Assembly (NCBI GenBank): GCA_910592005.1
Contig: CAJVPP010002512.1
Location: 1 to 14,580 of the forward strand
DNA from: Funneliformis mosseae
Taxonomy: Eukaryota; Glomeromycota; Glomeromycetes; Glomerales; Glomeraceae
Direction: 5' to 3'
Length of the DNA stretch: 14,580 bases
A program made the position numbers and the translations under genes. Shown here piece by piece: positions 1-7,960 of this stretch. Positions within the stretch are counted from its first letter, which is position 1, and each line of letters starts with the position of its first letter. The notes beneath the pieces were generated by a model that did no database searches, had not been told where the DNA came from, and was given only the letters and a program-made list of their open reading frames with translations.

Positions 1-132
1 TTCTGTATTTTGAACTCGTGACTTGTTTTGATAAAATAAAATTGCCTTTTCAATGTCAGTATTTTTGTATGTTTTAGGTTGTAAACTTGGATTGTTTAAA
101 ACTTCACGAGCAATATTAAATTTTATGGTCTT
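1..132 (-). CDS. Possible partial exon running off the left edge
   Basis: The minus strand is open from about position 132 to the window edge, some 44 codons, with codon use that looks more protein-like than the surrounding poly-A/T. The reading contains segments such as KKTIKFNIAREVLNNPSLQ and DIEKAILFYQ, which look like helical, charged protein. No in-frame ATG is seen. Just upstream lies AT-rich sequence ending in AAAG/AAG, which could be an intron acceptor near 129-134, so this would be an internal exon of a gene continuing to the left. I do not recognise the family. A chance open frame cannot be excluded because only one end is visible. Confidence 0.3.
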
Positions 133-244
133 CTTTAATTTTATTTTTAAGAAATAAAATTAAAAAAAAATTTAAAAAAAAAAAAAATTTGTAAAAAAAA
201 ATTATTTATAATGTAAAAAAACATCTATTTTTATATCATAATAA

Positions 245-605
245 CATGTGAATTACATAATTCATGTGATTTTTCTTATCACAGACGTTAGTAATTGGAA
301 AATATAATAGTTATTTACTGCTCAATCGCTGACATCATTAGGGTCATGGCTGCGCTGTAACACCTGATGATATCTCTGATTTTGCGGTAAATAACTAATA
401 CATATAATATGTGGTTCTGTCGTGTCATGTCGTAATAAAATATAGGAATTGAATAAAATAATAAAATTAATAAAATGCTTTTTGATTGCACTCGACATGT
501 GAATATTATAATTCCGACCAATCATTTTATTCGGCATGTGATTTTTGCTAATATTTTTAGCCAAATCAAACTGACCAATCATTTTACATTAAGTATATCA
601 TGTGA
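245..605. promoter_or_regulatory. Cluster of CATGTGA and CCAAT motifs
   Basis: The 7-mer CATGTGA occurs at 245-251, 263-269, 496-502, 535-541 and 599-605, all in the same orientation, with a further copy at 1199-1205. Two exact copies of the 14-mer GACCAATCATTTTA (516-529 and 573-586) carry a CCAAT box, and each is followed by one CATGTGA. A TATA-like GATATAAAG lies near 618-626. CATGTG is an E-box-type (CANNTG) site and CCAAT is the binding site of the HAP/NF-Y complex. No complete gene follows on either strand, so whether this is a live promoter, perhaps of the partial gene at the left edge, or part of a repeat is open. The rest of 133-640 shows no gene. Confidence 0.3.
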
Positions 606-646
606 CTATACTCACCTGATATAAAGACCGACCCCATCCTCCTTTT

Positions 647-660
647 AAATCAGCTGATTT
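647..660. repeat. Perfect 14-bp palindrome AAATCAGCTGATTT
   Basis: AAATCAGCTGATTT reads the same on both strands and is centred on CAGCTG, another E-box core. It lies about 40 bp beyond the CATGTGA/CCAAT cluster. It could be a dimeric regulator site or a chance palindrome. Confidence 0.35.
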
Positions 661-690
661 CTGGCATGCTCCTAAGGCTATAATGAAGAT

Positions 691-793
691 TTTAAGAGAT
701 TTGACTGACCAATTCGCTATAATATGAGTATTTTTATTATATTTGTTCAAAAAATTCATTATATTAAGAGTTTGCTATATCTAGAATTGACTG
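691..793 (-). mobile_element. Possible end of a pogo/Tigger-like DNA transposon or MITE
   Basis: On the minus strand the sequence begins TA/CAGTCAATTCTAGATATAGC at 795-774 and has a second related CAGTCAAATCTC start at 708-697. The CAGTCAA...GATATA... beginning next to a TA dinucleotide resembles the terminal inverted repeats of pogo/Tigger-type elements in the Tc1/mariner superfamily. I find no matching opposite end, so the element would be a fragment or nested copy. The call rests on a remembered family resemblance. Confidence 0.25.
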
Positions 794-860
794 TATTTTA
801 GATTTGGCAAAATGTTTGGACTTTTAGTTTTACTAATTTTTTTTACTATCATTTTTTTTT

Positions 861-1080
861 GATGATAATGAATCATTTAATTAGAATAATATTAAATTAT
901 TTAATTAGAATAATAACAAATTATTTTAATTAAATAATAATAAATTTATTCTTCTTGATTAAATGATATTGAATTGTTTTAATTAAATGATAATGAATCA
1001 TTCTTCTTAAATAATAATAAATTGTTTAATTAAAATAATGATAAATTGTTCTTCTTAAATAATAATAGATTATTCAAGAA
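861..1080. repeat. Degenerate 24-bp tandem repeat (minisatellite), about nine copies
   Basis: The segment breaks into about nine units of 24 to 28 bp. The first half of each unit is close to ATAATAATAAATT. The second half alternates between a TTTAATTA type (units 1, 2, 3, 5, 7) and a TTCTTCTTA type (units 4, 6, 8), so units 5 to 8 form a higher-order pattern of about 48 bp. All frames are rich in stops, so it is not coding. Confidence 0.7.
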
Positions 1081-1320
1081 AAATGATTCAGTTAAGTTAG
1101 ATCAGAATAGTTCAAATAAAAATCATTATAATAAATTTGATTAAATATATTATAATAAGAGAATAACTGACTGAAGATCAGTTGATCTAAACAAAATACA
1201 TGTGATTAAAAGTCACATTATTGTGTTATATTAAATAATAAAATGATAAAATAAAAAATATAAATTAAATAAAGATTACATAAAAAAACCTAAGAGATAC
1301 TAGTTTTTTTCAATTATTTT

Positions 1321-1516
1321 TTTTTTATTTAATAAAAATTCTAATTATTCATCTTAAATTTTACGCTGTTTATTAAAATTTATATTTATTTATATAACTT
1401 TTAAAGTTCTTTTTAAACTATTGATTTATGTCAAATCTTTAATTAATTTTGAGTAAATACTAATTTTTAGTTATTATAGTTTACTTTTAATATAGTAAAT
1501 TTTGATATAACAAATT
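1321..1516 (+). repeat. Direct duplication, copy 1
   Basis: This stretch, starting TTTTTTATTTAATAAAAATT and ending GATATAACAAATT, recurs at 1567-1737 with many substitutions and small indels. The shared blocks occur in the same order, including TTAAAATTTATATTTATTT, AATTTTGAGTAAATA and TTTTGATATAACAAATT. It is non-coding, with stops in all frames. It could be a decayed repeat-element copy or a local duplication. Confidence 0.6.
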
Positions 1517-1566
1517 ACAATAAATACTAAATATTATATATAAATAAATATAATTATATTGAATTC

Positions 1567-1737
1567 TTTTTTTATTTAATAAAAATTCTAATTGTTCATT
1601 TTGAATTATACAATGTCTATTAAAATTTATATTTATTTGTAAAAGTTTTAAAGCTCTTTTAAACTATTAAATCCTTTATTAATTTTGAGTAAATATTAAT
1701 TTTCAGTTGTTACAATCTATTTTTGATATAACAAATT
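1567..1737 (+). repeat. Direct duplication, copy 2
   Basis: This is the second copy of the block at 1321-1516, in the same orientation and about 25 bp shorter because of scattered deletions. About 50 bp of AT-rich sequence separates the copies. No gene is seen in either copy or the spacer. Confidence 0.6.
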
Positions 1738-1750
1738 TTAATATAAATGG

Positions 1751-1852
1751 AATTACATGATCTTTAACTAATTAAATATATCAATTTCTCTTTTTATAAT
1801 AAATTACATGATTTTTAACTAATTAAATATATCAATTTCTCTTTTTATAATA
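1751..1852 (+). repeat. 51-bp tandem duplication, two copies
   Basis: Positions 1751-1801 and 1802-1852 are adjacent copies of the same 51 bp, starting AATTACATGAT. They differ at one position (ATCTTT in copy 1, ATTTTT in copy 2). Near identity implies a recent event, or a collapsed or over-called copy number in the assembly. The AT-rich DNA from 1853 to about 2205 holds no feature I can support. Confidence 0.8.
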
Positions 1853-2205
1853 AAACAATTAATCAAAACCTTCAAATTTTTTGCTAATTTACTTTAATAA
1901 ATTTGAAAAAATAGAACAGTTACTTTATTATATCAAGGGTAAACTGTAATATCATAAAATAACAGTATTAATAATAATTTATTGTATTATTCTTTATATT
2001 TTAATATAATTTAATAATATTTAACTTGTAAAATAAAAATTTTCTTTTTAGGATCACAAAACAAAAAGATAGATATTTTAAAAATCCAAATAAAACAAGA
2101 TATCATCCAATATAAGATTTTAATTATTATTATTTTTACGTTAAGTAATAACTGTATATAACATATCTAAAAATGCAGCTTATAGTATAATAAAAATAAT
2201 AATAT

Positions 2206-2590
2206 GCCAAACTACCAGATAACCAAACTTCCAGAAGGGATAACCGGGTACCATACGCCCAGAAGGACAGAACTGGAGAAAGAAAACCTACATGAAAGAG
2301 GAAATAGAAAAAAAAAATAAATAAAAATAAATAAAATTTAGATAGAAACCCAAAGAGATAGACTGGGAACTTTGCTTGATAGATGAGGCACCATATTTTT
2401 TGGGTTGCGATTAGTACTGACGTCCTCGTCGTGCAACCTGGTTACTAGTATTATGCTAGTAGCGAACAAGTACTATTATATTTTCCAGTTCGGTTTCAAT
2501 TTGGTTCTTGATCTTTGTGAACCCTACATTATTTGTGGGCTCTCTTTGTTCATAATTTTCAATACCAGTAAAGTTTTGCCATTATAACTT
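2206..2590. other. Less AT-rich island, probable repeat-derived sequence
   Basis: This stretch is visibly richer in G and C than its flanks and is interrupted by an A-rich run near 2309-2340. It contains the small hairpin TACTAG/CTAGTA (2443-2448 and 2456-2461, 7-nt loop) and ends before a poly-T run near 2599-2615. A short plus-strand frame at 2405-2587 gives hydrophobic residues with no recognisable domain, and I do not call it a gene. The compositional shift suggests a dispersed element fragment. The following 2616-2893 contains only AT-rich sequence, including possible poly(A) signals for the minus-strand gene that ends at 2894. Confidence 0.3.
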
Positions 2591-2893
2591 GAAAACAATG
2601 GATTTTTTTTTTTTTTTGAACAGAAATAATTGTTTGAATATGTTTAATTTCAAATGAGATAAAATAAAGAAATTTCCCGATTTAAAAAAGTTTTATGGAA
2701 TTAACGTGTTTGTATTAAAATTTCTATTAAAAAATACCATCGTATCCTTTTTTAAACGAGAACCAGATAATTTATTTAAATATTTTCTTAATTGAAAAAA
2801 TGATAATCTTTATTGAATTATTACTAAATTAATATCTATTGTATAATAAATTATGACATATGAAAAAAAAAAAAGACAAAAGAAAGGAGGAAT

Positions 2894-5185
2894 TTAATCA
2901 AATTCTAGTTTGAAAGAAGTATGATATTCTTTGCCAGTTTGTTTGTTCTTTGCCGTGGCTCTGATTTCCATTTCACCGAATCGAAGCGTATACAAGACTG
3001 ATCTCTTTATACCAAGTTCTGTATCTAAATAAATAAATAAATAAATGTTAGTACAATTTGTAATTTTTAATTTTTTTTCGTTAAAAAATGAAGATTAAAT
3101 TTACCTGGCATCGCTACACTGAAATTACCAAGTAAATCTACGCCATCTTCGTCACAATATTTTGCAGATCCGTTCCTCGTTACATAAATGTCCATATCCA
3201 TGCTTGTTTGCTCTGATAATGAGAAAAACCGATTAATTAATATAGCAATTATATATATATATATTTTCGAAATTTTACGCACCTGGCCGTGCAACGCTAA
3301 AACTATGAGAAACTACTTCATCAACATCGACGTGTTTTCCTTTTTCTGCCAAAGTAAAGAATTTAAAGATTCTTCCATCAGGCCTTTTACGAGTTTGAGG
3401 ATCAGCAGAAGTCCAAAGAGGAGAAGTTTTTGTGCCATAAGTATACTTCAATACACGTGATTTGATAATTTTAGTGTTAAGACCATAATCAACGGCACCG
3501 CGTACAATAGCAGCCATCGGTTGCCTTGGTACAGAAATGATGGGCACTTGACTTTTAAATTCTTGTTTGACTTTTAATTGTAAATATTTTGATTCACTAA
3601 AACCTCCGACTAAAAACATGGCGGTACATCTATCTTTACTAGAACCAAGTTGCTCTTTTATCAGAGAAAGAACTTTGCTTATAATCGGATCAAACATATC
3701 TTTAACATTCTTATAAGTTAACTCGATGAGCCAATCTTCCTCTTCTAAATTATCTTTAAATGATCCCATAACATATTGTTTTAAGACTGGACATGCTTCA
3801 TCTAAATCCAATTCATAAGGTTTGTAAGTTGATTTTTCTCCACTAAATAATAATTTAACATGTTTACAAAATTCTTGTACAAGATATTGAAATTGATTGT
3901 AATTATTCTTTCTTAATAATTCTATTGCACTTTCTCCTACTTTGGTTTCAAGGAATTTTATAAATTCTTGATCCACGTACGCGCTACCACAAAAACCTCC
4001 CGTCCGTTCCGTTATTTCTCCTAATTTATTTTCGCTAACCACTTTGCGTCTCGTTAAATCCACCGTGCCACCGCCACAATCCACGATCAAGAATGATGCT
4101 ATCAAGTCAAAATAGCAGGAGAATGAGTTAGATTTTCACAACAAAACCAACAAAAATGAATCTTAACTGATACTTACTTCCTACAGGATTGTCAAAATGC
4201 TCTGCTAAAGTTCTCATACAATAAATCGCAGCAGCTTCGGCTAAATAATGAGGGAAAAAAATAAATTTTTTTAGTTAAGAAGTTAACATTCCCATCGAAT
4301 TGAAAATTTTACTTTCTTACGTTCAGTTGTGAATTGTAAACGAACGGTGTGAAGGTCGCTAATTAATCCTGCGTTAAATAAACATTCCCTCATAATACTC
4401 TTGGATTTTTCGGAAAATTCCGCAGGAACCGTTATAACAATTTTAACTTGAGACATAAATTTGATATTCGGCCATCTTGTTGTAACGGTATCTTTTATAA
4501 GCTATCGAATATATAATATGTGTATGTGATTTAGCGAGAGTTGGATAATGCATTTAAAACAGTTTTAAGAAATTTAAAAATCCTCACCTTGCCTATTAAC
4601 GTAAAACCGTATAAAAAAGAAATGATGTTAACATACAACAAAAAAAATATATTATATTGGACAATTAAATTTAAATCACCTATTTCGCGAAGATAATCCG
4701 TAATGGCCCTTTTATAACTTAAGCCGGGAGGTAAAACGGGTTTATTTTCTTTGGGTATATCACCTAAATGTAATTTAAATAATTCGATAGGTTTAGGTGG
4801 ATTGCTGCGGTCCCTCCTTTTCTGACGTTTTGCTAATGCCGGACATCCCCATGCTTCAACCTGATAAAAATTTTCATCATATTGAAGGACCGTATTAGTT
4901 TTCAATTGACCAATTTGATCCGGCCATGTGTCGTTCGTTATGATTTCTGGATTTATTTTATTGGCATATGCAAATCCCTATAAGAAAAAAAATAAAGGAT
5001 TAGGGTCAATCGTAAATGAATGAATAAAGATCATTTTCTTTCTTACTGAATAAGTTGTTCCAAAATCTTTTCGATAAAATCGATTTAAAATGAATAATCG
5101 TTAATATTTGTAAATGTCATGGTGTTTAGCTAAATAAAACATTTTTACCTATTCCAACCACTAGACGAGTATCGTCGTAATCCAT
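2894..5185 (-). CDS. Hsp70-like (HSPA12-type) ATPase, nine exons, intact (gene A)
   Basis: Exons, in order of translation, are 5185-5149, 5066-5047, 4977-4680, 4592-4588, 4501-4321, 4240-4178, 4098-3283, 3212-3105 and 3024-2894, with all introns GT...AG. They total 1659 nt, giving 552 residues. Hsp70/actin-fold ATPase motifs appear in order: phosphate-1 DFGTTYSG (residues 13-20), VPAEF (145-149), TEPEAAA (179-185), phosphate-2 VDCGGGTVDL (207-216) and the adenosine motif VGGFSESKYLQ (365-375). The protein is shorter than classical Hsp70 (about 640 residues) and has no recognisable substrate-binding lid or EEVD tail, as expected of HSPA12-like proteins. It probably binds ATP in the cytosol; its client is unknown. 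The start at 5185 is the only ATG that leads in frame into DFGTTYSG. It lies head to head with broken paralogue B. Exon 4 is a 5-nt microexon. Intron 3 (87 nt) has no in-frame stop. Confidence 0.9.
4588..4592 (-). other. 5-nt microexon of gene A (GCAAG)
   Basis: On the minus strand the sequence reads ...TTAATAG/GCAAG/GTGAGG..., giving a 5-nt exon between introns of 87 and 86 nt. Joined to the G ending exon 3 it encodes Gly119-Lys120. Without it the frame is lost, because the exons on either side end and begin in phases 1 and 0. The same exon occurs at the same place in paralogues B and C. Confidence 0.85.
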
Positions 5186-5283
5186 GTTTTTTTTTAAAAA
5201 AAAAAAATAAATAAAATAAAATAAAAATACAAAATAAAAAAATAAAAAAAAAGATGTTTTATTTTGATTAAAAATGAAATACC

Positions 5284-5291
5284 TTTTTATA
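5284..5291 (-). promoter_or_regulatory. Candidate TATA box of gene A
   Basis: TATAAAAA on the minus strand lies about 100 nt upstream of the gene A start codon. It is one of several AT-rich possibilities but the best match to TATAAAAA. It faces away from the equivalent box of gene B in the shared 385-bp intergenic region. Confidence 0.4.
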
Positions 5292-5370
5292 TTTATATTT
5301 TTGAAATTCGTATTACATTCACATTTTTTGTTTGTCAAAATAAAAAAATTTTATGATGTGCCCATAAATA

Positions 5371-5384
5371 GAATATTCGGAGAA
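5371..5384. promoter_or_regulatory. Heat-shock-element-like site in the divergent A/B promoter
   Basis: The sequence GAATATTCGGAGAA has three alternating HSF-type pentamer cores, GAA-TTC-GAA, with spacings of 2 and 3 nt (the perfect element has 2 and 2). It lies between the outward-facing TATA boxes of A and B. Heat-shock factor control would fit an Hsp70-family gene, but the site is short and imperfect. Confidence 0.35.
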
Positions 5385-5510
5385 ATTTGACTTATTCATC
5401 ACGTACTTGTGAAAGTTTAAATTTGGATAAATGAAATCACATTATAATGCTTATCACGGTAAAAACACAAATGGACCCCTTTTTTAAGGATCAACTTAAC
5501 TCGAAAAGTG

Positions 5511-5518
5511 TATAAAAA
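5511..5518 (+). promoter_or_regulatory. Candidate TATA box of gene B
   Basis: TATAAAAA begins 60 nt upstream of the ATG at 5571, in a short, less AT-rich context that makes it stand out. It suggests that the promoter of the broken gene B is still recognisable. Confidence 0.5.
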
Positions 5519-5570
5519 GAAGGCCTTAGCCTTCAAAGTGGGACAAATTCATGCATACCTTTTAGAGAAT

Positions 5571-7708
5571 ATGACGGATAATCGTGTTGTAGTTGCTATA
5601 GGTATGAAAATCATTTTGACTTAAAATTATGTGAAAATTTATTTATCTAATATAAAAAAAAATCTTTTTTACGATCAGATTTTGGAACCACCTTTTCCGT
5701 AAGTTACTCTATCACATTGATAGAATTTAATCTTTTTATAATTACAAACCTGTGAAAACAATCAATTAGGGATTCGCATATGCTAACCGAACGACCCCAG
5801 AAATTATTACAAATGATATTTGGCCACAACAAATTGGTCCATTGAAAACCAACACGGTTCTTCAATATGATGAAAATTATCGAAATGTCCTTAAATGGGG
5901 AAATCCCGCTTTGGCTCAAAGACAATCTCGTAGAAATAAGAACTCGAATGCTTCAAAACCTGTGGAACTTTTTAAACTTCATTTAGGAAATATTTCTCAA
6001 AGTGAAAAGCCCCCACTTCCTTATCAATTAAGTCATGAAAAAGCAATAACCGATTATTTACGTGAATTAGGTAAATCGATAAATTTGAAATACATGAATG
6101 ATTGCAATTCCTGATTATCCTTCTGATGTTTAAACCTTAACATGATGTAGGCAAGGTAAACAGTTCATTTTAATCATTTAAATTTTTTTCTTCTTTGAAT
6201 CTTGGATTTATTTACCTTTATGTTAAATAGACGATTAAGGAAACAGTTGCTTCTCGATGGTATGGGTTAGATTTTTTTGAGAACGTTTTTCTCGTCATAA
6301 GTATTCCGGCCGAGTTCGATGATTTTGCAAAAGATACTATGAGAAAATGCCTTTATGGTGCCGGTTTGACAGCTAGTAAGGAATCAAAAAAAGTTGAATT
6401 TACAACTGAACGTAAGTTTTAAAATAAAATTTTGTTATGTTAATTTTGACATCTTCCAAATTATATATTCCATTTGATGTTGTATACCTCGGCTCATTAT
6501 TTGCTGAAGCTGCTTCAATTTACTGTATGCGAAACCTCAAAGAACATAAGAATGCATTAATCCCAGTTAATGGTTTGTAATTAACTTTTTTAAAGTGGGG
6601 AATAATCATCATGAAGAATATTTACATTATCATCTATCTTTCTTTATTTGAGAATAGCGTCATTTATGGTGGTTGATTGTGGAGGTGGAACTGTGGACCT
6701 CACGACACGTAAACTGTTAAATGATGAAAAGCTAAGTGAAATCACTGAACGGACTGGAGATTTTTGTGGTGGAACTTATGTCGATAGAGAATTTCTTAAA
6801 TTCCTCGGTCGTAAACTTGGCGAATCAACTATAAATCTTCTTAGAGATAATAATTATGGTCAAATGCAATTTTTGGTACAACATTTTGTCAAAAAGTAAA
6901 ATTTCATTTCACGGGAAATTTAAATGAATTTGATCCTTATGAACTTGATATTGAAGAAGTTTGTCCCATATTAAAACAATATTGCAAAGATGATGTCAAA
7001 GAAGAGATGGAAGATAATGAATGGATTATTGATGTAAATTTTGAAGATTTGAAATCCATGTTCGATCCTGTGGTCGGAAAAATTATTAGATTAATTCGTG
7101 GGCAGCTCAACTCTAGTCAGAGTAAATGTTCTGCTATGTTCATTGTCGGAGGATTTAGTGAGTCAAAATACTTACAAATGAGGGTTAGACAAGAATTCAA
7201 GGAATTGGTTCCTGCTATTATTGTACCAAAACAACCTATCGCGGCTATTGTTCGTGGTGCTTGCGATTAAGGACTCAAAATGAGTACGATTGTAGATCGT
7301 ACCTTAAAACATACATATGGAATTCGGGTTTTAAGAGATTTTAAAGATGGAGATCCAGAAAGTCAGATATACGACAAGAAAAATACTTATAGGTTTAGTC
7401 AACTTGTTTCGCGAGGAACAAAAGTGGATGTTGATCAAGAATTTTCCCATATTTATTGTCCCCGTTTTGCAAATGCAACTTCCATGAGGTTTCTAATATA
7501 TATTACAACAGAATTAAGTGGCGAATTTTGTGATGAACCTGGTATGAAACGTCATGGAACATTACGAATAGATTTACCAGATGTGCATCTTGGAAAAATG
7601 CGTAACGTAGAGCTTTCGTTAATATTTGGAAAAATGGAACTTGTCGCCAAAGCAAAAAATTTACAAAATGGAAAAATTTATGAAACTAGCTTTGATTTAT
7701 TGTTATAA
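5571..7708 (+). pseudogene. Hsp70-like (HSPA12-type) ATPase paralogue with frameshift and nonsense codon (gene B)
   Basis: Exons are 5571-5601, 5679-5698, 5770-6070, 6151-6155, 6231-6411, 6510-6572 (or 6504-6572) and one long exon from 6658. The ATPase motifs are present: DFGTTFSG, VDCGGGTVDL and VGGFSESKYLQ. Three lesions break it. The acceptor before the exon encoding EAAS reads TTTG where A and C have AG. A run of five A at 6891-6895 is one base short of the paralogue frame, giving a TAA at 6897-6899. The conserved Tyr of the DYGL/EYGL motif is replaced by TAA at 7268-7270. Translation would stop after about 280 residues, before the adenosine motif. The remaining sequence to the TAA at 7706-7708 stays well conserved, so the decay looks recent. 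Unlike A and C, the 3' half has no introns. A sequencing error could explain one lesion but hardly all three. Confidence 0.85.
6151..6155 (+). other. 5-nt microexon of gene B (GCAAG)
   Basis: The sequence ...ATGTAG/GCAAG/GTAAAC... gives the same 5-nt exon as in gene A, again completing Gly-Lys between REL and TIKET. The flanking introns are 80 and 75 nt. If intron 3 is kept instead, the frame ends at the TGA at 6112-6114. Confidence 0.8.
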
Positions 7709-7734
7709 TTTAAATATAACCTTTTTTTTTGAAC

Positions 7735-7740
7735 AATAAA
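7735..7740 (+). terminator. Poly(A) signal AATAAA after gene B
   Basis: AATAAA lies 26 nt past the final stop codon of gene B and overlaps a second AATAAA at 7740-7745. Genes B and D converge; the 252 bp between their stops hold no gene. Confidence 0.5.
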
Positions 7741-7960
7741 ATAAAGCCACGAATGTTTTAAGATAATTTATCTAAAAGGTCACATTTCGTTTGAAAATAC
7801 GCAAAAGTTTAACTACTCGTTGAGTTTATTAATTGATATCCAAGTCAATATACATATATTTTAAATAATAATAAAATAACTAAACTGATTCTAAAAACAA
7901 ACGAATCTAGAGTATTTTTAAAATATGAATAATCCGTCGAATTATTAGAAACCATTAGAA

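Noticed and set aside
340..385. Possible small RNA: imperfect hairpin and TGATGA resembling a snoRNA C box
   Set aside because: The only CTGA D-box candidate is too close to the C box, the stem is imperfect on both strands, and no tRNA A/B boxes fit.
315..582. Two overlapping minus-strand frames of 68 and 86 codons
   Set aside because: They overlap in different frames, have AT-driven composition, no domain and no neighbouring exon that would extend them.
861..1080. CRISPR-like array
   Set aside because: The repeats are contiguous, diverged and AT-only, with no unique spacers of constant length, and the genome is eukaryotic.
2405..2587. Plus-strand frame of 60 codons with hydrophobic residues
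   Set aside because: No recognisable family, no convincing start and no supporting splice sites; kept only as part of the less AT-rich island.
3188..3460. Plus-strand frame of 90 codons
   Set aside because: It is antisense to exons 7 and 8 of gene A, which have clear Hsp70-family homology and matching intron phases.
5126..5338. Minus-strand frame of 70 codons starting upstream of gene A
   Set aside because: It runs through the gene A promoter and exon 1 in the gene A frame and then into intron 1. Its upstream part is poly-Phe/Tyr from AT-rich DNA; the real start is at 5185.
5704..5925. Minus-strand frame of 73 codons
   Set aside because: It is antisense to exon 3 of gene B and has no features of its own.
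6648..7708. Three separate small genes in place of gene B
   Set aside because: The three open stretches are consecutive parts of one Hsp70-like protein, separated by a 1-base shift and a single stop codon; the later ones lack their own promoters and splice signals.
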